From: Labia minor
Lineage: Eukaryota; Arthropoda; Insecta; Dermaptera; Spongiphoridae
Reading direction: 5' to 3'
Length of the DNA stretch: 64,000 nucleotides
NCBI GenBank assembly: GCA_963082975.1
Contig: OY720346.1
Location: 43,253,296 to 43,317,295 of the forward strand
Shown here: positions 49,015 through 59,669 of the stretch, piece after piece
How positions within the stretch are numbered: position 1 is the stretch's first letter
How the letters are laid out: each line of letters opens with the position of its first letter
Made by a program: the position numbers and the translations under genes
Notes under the pieces: generated by a model
What the model saw: only the letters and a program-made list of their open reading frames with translations
The model's database searches: none
What the model was told of the DNA's origin: nothing

Positions 49015-50200
49015 TCAGAAGCCAAAGTAATTAACTCCACAAATAAACAAACTGAGAAATTGAAGCCCAAAGTTCACAGCTTCTAGGAAATTCAGGGTTA
49101 TTGATTACAGAAAAAAGTATATTGCATTGCAATATTAAGATTATCAAGTTCATTATTCACTTTATATGTCGCAGATTACCTTGCATTATATTTCATTACA
49201 TTACTAGCAAAATTTTAAAAATTGGAGTTAATCGGTTTAGCTTTTTCTAAAATCTAAATACCTTTCTAAGATGAAAGTGGCAAGTGAAGAAAAGTACTGA
49301 CCTGAAACAGATAAATATGGATACATATTTACTTATAATATTTATTTATAATAATAAATATAATACTTAATTAATATTATTTCTTAGTAAGAAAAAATGA
49401 GGTTGGCGATTTTTGTTTTGTTTATATAATAATAAATAGAAAAAAATTTTATTAATATTATTTATAAATAATATATATATATGAGATATCACTACTATTT
49501 TGAAATTTCAATGGAGTGATTATTTGAATGGCATTTAATCTATCAGTTGTCTTCTTCTACTCCTTCTTCTCCTTTATTGCAAAAGGATTGAATGAATGAA
49601 TGAATGAGTGACTGGCATTGACCCAGTGGATTGCCTCTGAAGACATTAGTGACAGAAGTGTGGGATGAGAGTAGAGTGGAAGAGATGGTTGTAACCTTCC
49701 CTTTCTCGATACGTCTAAGTATTCATCAACGGGGGATTCCCCAATGGGTTCTTCTCTCTTTCTCCCTCTATCCTTTCACTTTGATTGCATTAATTTGAAT
49801 TAAACCACCAACCACATCCAATCCAGTTCTCCTCCCACCCAACAACCATTCCACTCATTTCCGTTTCCTATTTAAACTATATATTCAGTCAACACTGATG
49901 GGATGGGATGGTACTAGTAGTATTATTCCTTTCGTCACTGCACTTCAATTCACCCCGTTAATGGAGACCTTTCACGCTGAGAAGCTAAATTGACAAGCGA
50001 TATTTATTCAAGCGATCCGTACTAGTAGCGCCAAACAACCAAAATAAATACCTACACCTTCAGAATTGTTCAGTAAAAAGACAACATAGAGAGAGAAAAA
50101 GAAAACGAAAAGAAAAATAACAACATTTACAAATGAATAAATAAATAAACAATAATAACAATATGAATTTAACAATCTAAACAAATAACAATCGATTAAT
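49015..50200. other. Mixed DNA with a G+C-richer island, no gene
   Basis: 49560-50040 is less A+T-rich and partly C/T-rich. No domain or RNA gene is recognised. Confidence 0.5.
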
Positions 50201-50209
50201 TGTAATATT

Positions 50210-50400
50210 CTAATAAAGGGTGTTTTTGAAGTGAAAACTTCTTTAGCGGCGTTGAGCACTTTTGCGGGATGAGGAAAAAATATAGATTTCGCGTGAGATT
50301 CCAAAACGACCGACCGTTCCAAAACGACCCGACCGACCGACCCGACCGATATACGCATGCGCAATACGCCAGAATGTTAGACACTAACCTTCTGATACAT
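50210..50400. other. Unassigned G+C-richer block with CCGACCGAC repeats
   Basis: AAAGGGTGTTTTTGAAGTG looks like a mariner-type terminus. It is followed by GGCGTTGAGCACTTTTGCGG and tandem CCGACCGACC words at 50308-50350. No partner terminus was found. Minus-strand frames across it have no recognisable domain. Confidence 0.35.
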
Positions 50401-50659
50401 TCTTTACAAAATTTTACATATTTGCCATATTAAATATTATTATTTATATTTACATTAATAATCAGTATTACTAAATTATGTATATATAAAATAAAATATT
50501 TTAATATATTATTATGTGTTAAATTATATTAAATTAATTTCTAATATATTTATATAATTTAAAATTAATTTCAGAATATATATATATATATATTAAATTA
50601 TATACTATATATAATATATTATATAATATATATTTTAATAAATTAATTTTTAAATATGT

Positions 50660-50681
50660 GTGTGTGTGTGTGTGTGTGTGT
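50660..50681. repeat. (GT)n microsatellite
   Basis: About 22 bases of GT directly before a repeat A copy, at the same relative place as the GT/AC tracts in copies 1 and 2. Confidence 0.9.
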
Positions 50682-50682
50682 G

Positions 50683-51206
50683 ACCGTAAAAATAAAGATA
50701 TATGTTTGATAATTTTTCACATGATTAATAATTGTATAAAACTGCTATATATAGAATTTCAGCTTGATAGAATCGCTGAAAGTACCAGAATTAATTTTTT
50801 AACACTGGAAATCTCACGCGCCAACACGTGACGTGGTGCCATCAACAAAGAGCCAAACACTCCACTATCCACTCGACTATCTTGCAAATTTGAATTTGAT
50901 TAAATAATATTTATTAATTTAAATTAAATTAAATTAATTAAATTATAATTTAATAAATATTATTTATAACATCAAAAACATCAAAATCTCAACATCGAAA
51001 ATTGAATTGCTGAAAGTACCAGAATTAATTTTTTAACACTGGAAATCTCACGCGCCAACACGTGACGTGGTGCCATCAAAAAAGAGCCAAACTTTCGCTG
51101 GTTTAATAAATATTATTTATTAATTTTAATTTATAATTGAATTAATTTAATTTAATTTAAATTAATATATGTTATTTAATCCAATTCAAATTTGCGAGAT
51201 ATGCTG
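50683..51206 (+). repeat. Repeat A, chimeric copy with repeated 3' half
   Basis: The block GAAAGTACCAGAATTAATTT ... GACGTGGTGCCATCAA occurs twice, at about 50778-50850 and 51010-51080. They are separated by a scrap of the opposite end (CATCAAAATCTCAACATCGA). Two or more copies recombined or inserted into each other. Confidence 0.6.
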
Positions 51207-51534
51207 AATATGCTTTTAAATAAAAAAAAATTTCAAGAAAGTAATTGGAATTATTAATATTAAGAATCAATAAATAAATTTATTAAATATACATTTAAAC
51301 ATGTAAATTAATCTATATATAAATTTAATAAATATTCAAACAATAATTGAAACAATATAAATAAAACGATTCAATATTTTACTTACATTGTGATTTATAT
51401 TTTTATTTTATTACAACTATTATTATGGGTATGTTATTTTTGGCAGTTTAAAAAAAATTAAAAATATTAATAAAATTTATCAAAATAATAAGTTGAAAAG
51501 ATTTCCAATTATTTTTATTTATTTATTGTAAATT

Positions 51535-51750
51535 TTTCAATGTAACCATGGTAACCATAAATAGACTTTTACCAAAATATTACTATTTAAATTAATTTTG
51601 GATAAATTAATTTTGGATTTAACTACACTAAAACCTTCCCTGGGACGCCCACAACAATCCCTGAAAGTTTCATCGCAATCGGACGGGTAGTTTTTGAGTA
51701 TTTGACAGACACACACACAGACAGACAGACAGACAGACATATATATATAT
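51535..51750. repeat. Short repeat with conserved CATCGCAATCGG block and ACAG microsatellite
   Basis: CTGAAAGTTTCATCGCAATC, then GGTAGTTTTTGAGTATTTG and (CA)n/(CAGA)n. The block plus tetranucleotide tract resembles those in repeat B and the Helitrons. No termini are defined. The perfect palindrome GTAACCATGGTAAC lies at 51542-51555. Confidence 0.5.
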
Positions 51751-52540
51751 ATTCATACACATCGTATTTTTAATATTTTTGTAATAATAATCAGTTTGCT
51801 GAAAAAAATAATTATGAATTTTATATATATATATATATATACGTATATAAATTTCATTTTTCTCGTGAAGCTGGTGCGCATTCCGTCTGCTTTCAAATTT
51901 CTTACGCACAAGTTTTCACTTCTGTCGGCCAGTCCCACGACTGCCAATTCGACTTTTTTTTTCGAGGTATAGAGAACTTTAAGTTGGCATTAATGTTCAA
52001 GTTGATGGCCGATTTAACACCTATCAAGTGATTTATTCTCAGTTTGGTTTGGTAATTCATCCTGAATAGACCCACGCCTGAACAACGCTTGGAAATAGTT
52101 CAATTTTATTTCGAAAATAATGGTTCTGTGCGGAATACGTATCGTGCACTACACCATAGGTTCTTAAACTTATGTACTCCACGGACCCCCACTTGAAAAA
52201 ATTTTTTTTGACGGACCCCCATCACAACTTTAGGTACTTTACGTCATTTTATTAATTAATTTCTGGCTTACGATCTCATAAGGACAAGGATATATGATGA
52301 ATATTTCTAACAGTGATTGGTGAATAACGATTTTTTTGCATATTGTAGAACACATTTTATTAGAAATTATAATATTGAAGAAAGAAAATACAAACATTGT
52401 CATAGCAACAAATCTCACAAATTATAATGGGTACTTACATTAAATTCATATAAATATTTTATAATTTTTTTCAGAAAATATTAAATAAGAAATATTTTAA
52501 AAAATAACTGCATCTATCTCATTAAATATAACTTACATAT

Positions 52541-54400
52541 TTAATGAGATGTATGCAGTTGTTTTCTTGAAACAAGAATCTCAATATCTGGCTTAATATT
52601 GGAAACTTTTAATCTAAGATCCGGCTCTACATTTAATTTGTTTCTATATTTAGACTTAATATAAAATAGTACCGAAAAAGCTTGTTCGCATAAATATGTT
52701 GTGCAGAATGGAATCAAGTGTTGAAGTGCTTTATTTGCAAGCGCAGGATAATCTGACCTGAGAAGTAACCAAAAGTTGCTCAATTCAGTTTTGTTAAATT
52801 TTAGTTTATAAGTTGTATCACATGATAATTCCACGAGAATATCTTGTTCAGGTGCAGATAAATGTTTAGCATTTGTAATTTCCATATTAAATGGATCTCT
52901 GATCCAGTTATTGCAAGGATCAGGAGTAGAAAAATACTTCCTGAAGTTGCTTTTCAAAGTAATTAAATGTTCAACAAATAATTGACGCGTTTGATTAAGC
53001 AATTTTTCACTGGAGCTTTCTATGAAATCATTGAGAGTTGGAAAAGACTCATATACACCGTTCTGGATGCGTTTCGACCACAAGTCGATTTTTTTAATCA
53101 TTGCTTCTATTTTATCTTCAACTTTAAATATATTTACAACAGTACCTTGCAGGCTCAAATTAAGTTCGTTCAATTTTGTAAAAATATCAGTCAAGTAAGC
53201 CACCTTAGCTAACCAGATAAAATCATTGAAACATTCGGTCAGTTCAAAATGCGCATCTATTAAAAACAATCGTATTTCATCTCGAAGCTCAAAAACGCGA
53301 ATGAGTACTTTCCCGCGGGACAACCAACGTACATCTGTATGTAATAATAAATGTGTATGTTGACTACCCATTTCCTCACACAAAATTTTAAAAACTCTGG
53401 AATTAAGTGGACGAGCCTTAATGAAATTGACAATTTTAACTACTTCGTCTAATGTTCTTTTCAAATCTGGTGACATATTTTTGGCTGCTAATGATTCTCT
53501 GTGAATGCAGCAATGATTCCAAACAACCTGAGGCGCAACATTTTTAATAAGAGCAATCAATCCAGTTCTTGTACCTGACATTGCACGAGCACCATCAGTG
53601 CAAATTCCAACACATTTTGGCCACTCTATTTCATTTTCGGTTATAAAATTATTCAAACTGTTAAATATGTCATTAGCTGTCGTTCGTGAAGGTAGTGAAT
53701 CACAAAACAATACATCTTCTTGTATTTGATTTTCAAACTCATATCTAATGAAAGCTAACAAATTGGCATTATTAGTGACATCAGTACTTTCATCCAATTG
53801 TAATGAGTAATAGTGACTTTTGCGCACTCTCGATATTAATTCTTCTTTTATATTACATGACATGTCTTCAATCCTATTCTTAACCGTATCATTTGATAAT
53901 GAAATCAAATTTATATCGTTTGCTGCTTTAGTTCCTAACATTATATTTGTAATTACTTTTGTAGCAGGAAGAATTAATTGCTCTGCTATATTATGCGGCT
54001 TTCCTGCTTTAGCAATAAGTAGAGCTACTTCATATGATGCCATTACTGCTTTCTTACTCATACCACCAGATCCCGTCTTTACCATCAATTTCTGACTTGA
54101 ATTAAGTTCTTCTTTTTTCATTTTAAAAAATTCGATAGACTTACTAACATGCTCGCTGTGCTTTGTTTGTAAATGACGTCTGAGATTAGCAGGTTTCATA
54201 CTTTCATTGGATAAACTTTCCTGTCATAGAACGCAGACTGGTCTTTCCACATCATTGTTGCAAATATAAGTAAATCCAAATGATAAATAATCATCCGAAT
54301 ATTTTCTAGTTTTGCGTTTCTTGGTAGAGTTTGCTGTTGATGCCTCATCATCTGATTCTTTCCGTTTCTGTGTTGAACCAGTTTGTAGCCAACGATCCAT
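52541..54400 (-). pseudogene. hAT (Buster/ZBED5-like) transposase with one internal stop
   Basis: From the ATG at 54400-54398 the frame starts MDRWLQTGSTQKRKESDDEA, has a basic KKRKTRK stretch (possible nuclear signal), then the BED zinc finger. In the finger the second ligand of PVCVL-x-Q is a TGA (54226-54224, codon 59) instead of a Cys codon. The frame then stays open for 560 codons. The BED His pair is in RRHLQTKH. Counting from the internal Met at 54199, the catalytic region shows LDESTD (Asp136), CTDGARAMSG (Asp202), CCIHRESL, DVRWLSRGKVL and the C-terminal dimerisation block with LCEQAFS (Glu505). The three acidic residues of the hAT DDE triad are thus kept. Re-initiation at 54199 would give a 552-residue protein without a whole BED finger. 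Confidence 0.93.
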
Positions 54401-54489
54401 TTTATGGAGTAATTTATTAACATTGAACTACAATAATATAAATATAATATAAATATAATATAAATATAACGAATTATTATTTACTAGCT

Positions 54490-54722
54490 ATGTTTTAATA
54501 TGATTTTAAATGAATGTTTTAATATCATTTTAAATGAATGTTTTAAATCATTTTAATAAATGTTTTAAATCATTTTAAATAAATGATTTAATATCATTTT
54601 AAATGAATATTAATTTATATAATAAATATATTTCGTAATTTGATTCTAAAATATTATTAATTTCGTAATTTGATTCTAAAATATTATTAATTTCGTAATT
54701 TGATTCTAAAATATTATTAAAA
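54490..54722. repeat. Two adjacent tandem repeats inside the hAT
   Basis: A 24-bp unit (ATGTTTTAATATCATTTTAA and continuation) starts at 54490, 54514 and 54538 and continues for about five copies. A 30-bp unit (CGTAATTTGATTCTAAAATA and continuation) follows in three copies. Both lie upstream of the transposase ATG, between it and the nearer terminus. Confidence 0.9.
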
Positions 54723-54905
54723 TAAATATTTTTTATTCATAAAACTAACTTATACTTACTCTCAAAAACAGCCTTTCTGGGAAATTGCAAAATGTGTTTA
54801 GTGTTTTTATAAAATAATGATCATGCAAATTATACTAAAAATTAAAAAAAATTATTAGCTATAATAAACTATTATTAGCTATAATTTAATTATAATTAAT
54901 TAAAT

Positions 54906-55015
54906 TAATAAAAATAATTTAAAGATACAACTCGTTGAGAAATGAACTTATAATTAACATTAATAAAAATAATTTAAAGATACAACTCGTTGAGAAATGA
55001 ACTTATAATTAACAT
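54906..55015. repeat. 55-bp direct duplication inside the hAT
   Basis: TAATAAAAATAATTTAAAGA and its continuation through CTCGTTGAGAAATGAAC begins at 54906 and again at 54961, with no difference noticed. Confidence 0.9.
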
Positions 55016-55663
55016 TTGCTTTAAAACTGTTTAAAACCCCAGAGTGGACGCTGACAATTTGGGTTTTTCCGGGTAAGACTGTCCCCTCCCCTGGTTTTCC
55101 CCAATAACAAAGTGAAAGAAAATTCCCTTATATGCCTCCCCTTCCGAGCCCCTAAGAGGGGTTATTTTAAAGGAACAATCGAAAAATGATTTTAAATGAA
55201 TGAATGGATGAAAATTCAAATTTTATATATAGTTTTTTATATATGTTTATTTATTCACAAAAAATTAATTGACATAATTATCAATTTAATAAAATAAAAT
55301 AGTATTATTAATAGTATTAAATTATAGCCGTAATTCTCTAGGAGGATATAGTTAAACAATGAACTTTAAATATTTATATATGTATATATTTTTACGATGA
55401 TTTTTTTCCGAGGACCGCGGACCCCCAGTAAAGGCTTCGCGGACCCCCAGGGGTCCGCGGACCACAGTTTAAGAACCACTGCACTACACCATTTTATCGT
55501 CGACAAAATCGTCCATCAGAGCTGTTAATTCGATTAACCATGGAACGTTTTTGCACCACGTTTACTCTTATTGATAACTCGCATCCCCAGAGACGCCGAA
55601 CGGTGCGTACAGAAGAAGCTATTGCTACTGTAGAGCGTAGCATTGAAGAACGTTACAGTCAAT

Positions 55664-56052
55664 GGTGATCGGTATAAAGCCATGATTACTAACTTTTTTA
55701 TTCCTGAATTGAACAACCATGTGTGGTTCCAACAAGTCGGCGCAACATGTTACACAGCTTATTGAAAGACAAGTTTGGTGACCGCCTAATTTCACGTTTT
55801 GTACCTGTGAATTGGCCTCCAAGATCTTGTGATTTTACACCGTTAGACTACTTTCTGTGGGGCTATGTAAAGTCATTGGTCTATGCGGATAAGCCACAAA
55901 CGCTTGACCATTTGGAAGACAACATTCGCCGTGTTATTGCCGATATACGGCCACAAATGTTGGAAAAAGTTATCGAAAATTGGACGTCCAGATTGGAATA
56001 CATCCGAGCCAGCCGTGGTGGTCATATGCCAGAAATCATATATAAAATGTAA
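55664..56052 (+). pseudogene. Mariner (M3) transposase, C-terminal half
   Basis: The fragment begins TVNGDRYKAMITNFFIPEL. The second catalytic motif reads WFQQVGATCYTA, where the family has QQDGA, so the second catalytic Asp has become Val. After a small deletion and a frame change, LLKDKFGDRLISRFVPVNW continues open (55723-56052) with PPRSCDFTPLDYFLWGYVK, keeping the third acidic residue. It ends RASRGGHMPEIIYKM and a stop. It is a catalytically dead remnant; the N-terminal part is split off by the hAT and an internal deletion. Confidence 0.82.
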
Positions 56053-56154
56053 TGCCACAAGATTATCTTTCGTATAAATAATGTCAATCGAACAATCCAT
56101 CGTTGTTTTATTGCAATTTAAAGTTCTATACCTCTAAAAGAAACACCCTTTATA

Positions 56155-56400
56155 AATAAATGTACTTTTAATTTAAATTAATTAAATATTTTAGTTTAAA
56201 TCCATTTTTAAAATCTTTATAATTATATAATAATAATAATAAAAATTGAATTAATTTTTCATGTTTTGATAAATTTTAAGTTTTAATCATATGTTAGTTA
56301 AATAATAATCAATAACAATGTCTTTATTGTTGAAAATATTTTCATTTAATTTTATTTTAGTCCAAATTTTAAGTTTAATCAACTTAACAATTAATTATAT
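56155..56400. other. A+T-rich spacer
   Basis: Nothing recognised between two mariner remnants. Confidence 0.6.
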
Positions 56401-56404
56401 ATAC

Positions 56405-56905
56405 TAGGTTTCAATAAGGTCGTGGAGCGCCATCTATTCGTCAATATCATGGGAAAAATACAAGATATTGAAGACCGTCGATTGACTGAAAGAGATTTAA
56501 CAGTGACTTTAGACATTTGATTGGGCACAGTGACCAATATTTTGAGTGTTAATTTGGGTTTCAAAAAACTATATGAAAAATGGGTGCCGCAAAAACCTCT
56601 GCTAAAATAACTGAATTGTTGTTGCAACATCCAGCCTATTCGCCAGATTTAGCTTCCTCTGTCTTCTGGTTCTTCCCACACCTGAAACAATATTTCCGTG
56701 GAAAACGATTTTCTTCTTTTTAGCTGCCGTGGAGGGATATTTTGCAGAGCTGCCGGAAAACCACTACAGTCAAGGGATCCATAAATTAGAAGACCGTTGG
56801 AATTAGTGTATTGAAGTTGAGGGAAACCAAATGAAAAATAAAGTCATTTTTACAAATAAAAATTGGTTTCTTCATTTCTCTTCCGCGAACTTATTGAACA
56901 AACTA
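56405..56905 (+). mobile_element. Mariner deletion derivative (family M4)
   Basis: The left end TAGGTTTCAATAAGGTCGTG and the inverse of the right end, TAGTTTGTTCAATAAGTTCG, are imperfect inverted repeats with TA. Plus-strand coding scraps: IQDIEDRRLTERDLTVTLD (helix-turn-helix region), then a jump to LLLQHPAYSPDLASSVFWFF and HLKQYFRGKRFSS. In the third catalytic motif the expected Asp in SDFW is Val (SVFW). EGYFAELPENHYSQGIHKLE and a degenerate C-terminus follow. It is a non-autonomous, decayed copy. Confidence 0.8.
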
Positions 56906-56909
56906 TTAT

Positions 56910-57660
56910 ATATACTATATAATTAAATATATAATAATGTATAAAAAAATTATATAATATTATTGATTATTATATTTCATGTGTTGTTATATTCTTTTTC
57001 TAATAATAATGAAATCTAAATAATGTAAACGTTTTATATAATAAATAAATACTTTCATCATTTCGATATAATAATTTTACATATTAAAAATATCTTCTTG
57101 TTTATTATACAATTTATTTATTCTTTCATTTTATTTATTTATTTATTTTTTTATTTAATCAAAGTAATCAAAACAATTTTATTTCCTTTATATAATAGTA
57201 CCATATAAAAGGGCATACTATATAACATACGTACATAAATACTAACTATGGATGTATGTGTTTTATTTTCCACCAACACACATACGAAAAAATACACATA
57301 CACAAATCATATAATAAAATTATTCTTTTTATAAGTGGAAAATAATAATAAAATAACAATTTTGTTTTATAACATTGTCTGTTGAATTTTTATTTATTAA
57401 TTATTTATTTTTTTTTATGTCCGTTTAAAAATGTTAACTGTTGAGATTTGAAATTTTACCTCGTTTATATTAATATGAAAAATATGATTATTATTATTAT
57501 GATCACTATTATTATTATATTAAATATTCTAATTTATTTTAATTCTCAACTTTTTATTTACGTTTTATAACGAAGATTAAAAATGTTATGTATTAATTAG
57601 TTTATGAAATTCGGAGAATAGAAGGGTTAATTTATTTTAAAATTAAAATATTTAATATTA
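56910..57660. other. A+T-rich stretch, nothing recognised
   Basis: Low-complexity DNA rich in TTTA and ATT. No gene is seen. Confidence 0.6.
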
Positions 57661-57666
57661 TTTATA

Positions 57667-57858
57667 TACGAGAGGGAAGGTCAATAAGTCCGTGACTTTT
57701 TGAATGGAACATGGGTTTTTGGATAAAAAATTATTTTATTTTTCCATGTTGTGTCTCCTTTGAACTCCATATACTTCGTCCAACTTTTCTCCATTTTTTT
57801 TATCCCTTCCAAAAAATAAGATTTGTCGAGAACATCAAAATAGGTATTTGTTTGTATA
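57667..57858 (-). mobile_element. Mariner (M1) right-end fragment
   Basis: TACGAGAGGGAAGGTCAATA starts an M1 terminus. The adjacent sequence matches 21922-22060, including the region that encodes the transposase C-terminus, now frameshifted. The similarity stops near TAGGTATTTGTTTG. The second terminus is missing. Confidence 0.7.
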
Positions 57859-57864
57859 AAATAT

Positions 57865-58986
57865 TGGTTTATTTATATTTTATCCAATTTATTCTCTTAT
57901 TATTATATGAATACATAATTACACATATACATATATAAATATATATATATATGTATATATAGTAAAAATCAAAAGTTATGTTTGATGATCAGTGATCCGA
58001 TTGTATTTGAATCGTTATCTATTCTTCCGCTCTGTATACGAAGTATATACTCCAATAGATCTTCGATGGTGAAGGTAGAAGAAAAGTTTTCTCCGCTCTG
58101 AAAGTTTCATCCACTCTCATCCTCTCTCACCCCAAACACCTACTCTCACTTATTTCTTCCATCGAGGACCTTTTATTTTATTTTTCTCTCTCCTTCTCTT
58201 TCTTTTTGATAGAAACTTTCTCTTCCCTATCCAATTCGCTATTGCTTAGGTGGACATTTAAAACCCCGCTTTTACTATATCTACAGGCAAAAGAGAAAAG
58301 AAACTGGTGGGGATGTGTGTTGATGGGGTGAGAAGAGGGAGCGAAAGGAGAGTAGAGAAGAATGCTTTCTCAACTGGATATAAATAGAAGAAGGGGATGG
58401 TTTGGCGAATTGAAATGGATTCTTTTCAAAAAGTCACAAAAGTTGTGTAAAAGTGGGTGGGTGAAGGGGTTTGGTTGAAGGTTCCAGCGAAGAAATATTA
58501 CCTTATCCATCTTCTTTCTCATCCCTCCATTTGATATTTATAAGGAGACATGATTAAACAATAAATAAAATAAATACATTAAATTGATCTTTTATCGAAC
58601 AATTTGTGAATAAAGATAGAAACAAACAATAAGAATAAAATGATAAAATGAAGACATTAAGAGGGTGTGGAAGGGAGGATGATGATGAAGGTGAGGGTGA
58701 AGTGGGCGGATAAATTGTTAATTAATTCAATATACTAGGATGGAATGTCTCTGATGGATTGCACTGTTAATTGATCCGATTCGATTAACGACGACTTAGC
58801 TTTCACATTCTGATTAGCACTGCCCAAATCCATTAAATTAAACGTCACTATCTCTCTCTCCCTCTCCATGGATTAACCATTATATTCCAACATATTAAAA
58901 TTATAATAACAGCTAACTTAACAATGTTTATTATAATAATGAAAAAAAAAATAATAATTTTTGTTAATTATTATATTAATATTGAA

Positions 58987-59029
<43 letters not shown>

Positions 59030-59665
59030 GTAACTATAAATCTTTGAATATCATCAATCAATCAAAAGCATGATGGAGTTATAACAAACGAAAAAAAAGA
59101 TAAAATCATGTTGTTGTTGTTGTTGTTGATATTTATCATTGGTATAGAATCATCAGCCTAAACTCAACTCTAGTTACTGTTGCTTATCGATAATATATAT
59201 ATATATATATATTGAAGAGATAACAACATCAACATAAATGATATCAAAAACATGACATGCAGCAGTAGTAGCATTTAAAAATACATTTCGTAACAAATTC
59301 GAATCAAAATTCAATTTTCATTTTCTTTATCTTTATTATTATATAAAAACGCAATAATAACAAAAACATACTTTATAAATATAATATATCTATAAAAATG
59401 ATTTTTCAATATTCTATATATATTCTACTACTATTGAGTTGGGTTATGAAAAATATGAGTTTTAAAATTAATAAATTTAATGTTTACTCTGGTTAATTTT
59501 AAAATACAAAATAGTTTGGTGAATCCAGCGACGGTTGATAATGGAGTAGAATTCATTTAGAATAAAAATCAAATATTAAATAAAGATAAAATTATATTTA
59601 ATAATAAAAGATTAAATTTTGTATTTAATAAGCAATTGCAATTTAATGATCGACCACTTAGCTAT
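57865..59665. other. Intergenic-type DNA with islands and microsatellites
   Basis: 58020-58860 is an island of higher G+C with strong C/T and G/A strand bias (TCTCTC, GGTGGGTG, GATGATGAAGGTGAGGG). (TA)n lies at 58988-59026 and 59192-59211, and (GTT)n at about 59110-59128. No gene is supported. Confidence 0.5.
58988..59026. repeat. (TA)n microsatellite
   Basis: About 38 bases of alternating T and A. Confidence 0.9.
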
Positions 59666-59669
59666 TTTT

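Larger units (their letters stand above)
52155..55481 (-). mobile_element. hAT transposon, Buster-type, 3,327 bp, with ends and target duplication
   Basis: The outer ends CATAGGTTCTTAAACT and, inverted, CAGTGGTTCTTAAACT match at 14 of 16 bases. They are flanked by a perfect 8-bp duplication, CACTACAC, at 52147-52154 and 55482-55489. Both subterminal regions carry GGACCCCC words. One transposase frame runs on the minus strand (52541-54400). Between it and the far end lie several tandem repeats. The duplication fits nnnTAnnn, reported for the Buster branch of hAT, which also gave rise to the ZBED5/SCAND3/FAM200 vertebrate proteins. The element looks young. Confidence 0.95.
51955..56152 (+). mobile_element. 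Mariner-like element (family M3), interrupted by a hAT
   Basis: The left flank TTCGAGGTATAGAGAACTTT and the right end, whose inverse reads TAGAGGTATAGAACTTTAAA, form imperfect inverted ends. The right end also has the outermost AAAGGGTGTTTC, which the left lacks. Coding remnants: before the hAT, RPTPEQRLEIVQFYFENNGS; after it, RRQNRPSELLIRLTMERFC and RRTVRTEEAIATVERSIEE, one base out of frame at the join. Then an internal deletion leads to NGDRYKAMITNFFIPELNNH and the C-terminus. The element was already in place when the hAT inserted. Confidence 0.8.

Noticed and set aside
50008-50384. Minus-strand frames of 118 and 62 codons
   Set aside because: Low-complexity composition (Phe/Val/Tyr/Leu runs) and no domain.
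51542-51555. RFX-type palindrome GTAACCATGGTAAC
   Set aside because: A perfect palindrome, but it lies in repeat-derived DNA and no gene is adjacent.
52982-54095. Plus-strand frames of 76 and 91 codons
   Set aside because: Antisense shadows of the hAT transposase.
54224-54226. Recoding of the TGA as selenocysteine in the BED finger
   Set aside because: The position is a Cys ligand, so the idea is chemically tempting. But I see no basis for a SECIS element in the A+T-rich 3' flank, and hAT transposases are not known selenoproteins; a point mutation is simpler.
54196-54423. Separate 75-codon minus-strand protein upstream of the hAT frame
   Set aside because: It is another frame of the same DNA; the transposase N-terminus with the BED finger is in the frame of the long ORF and starts at 54400.
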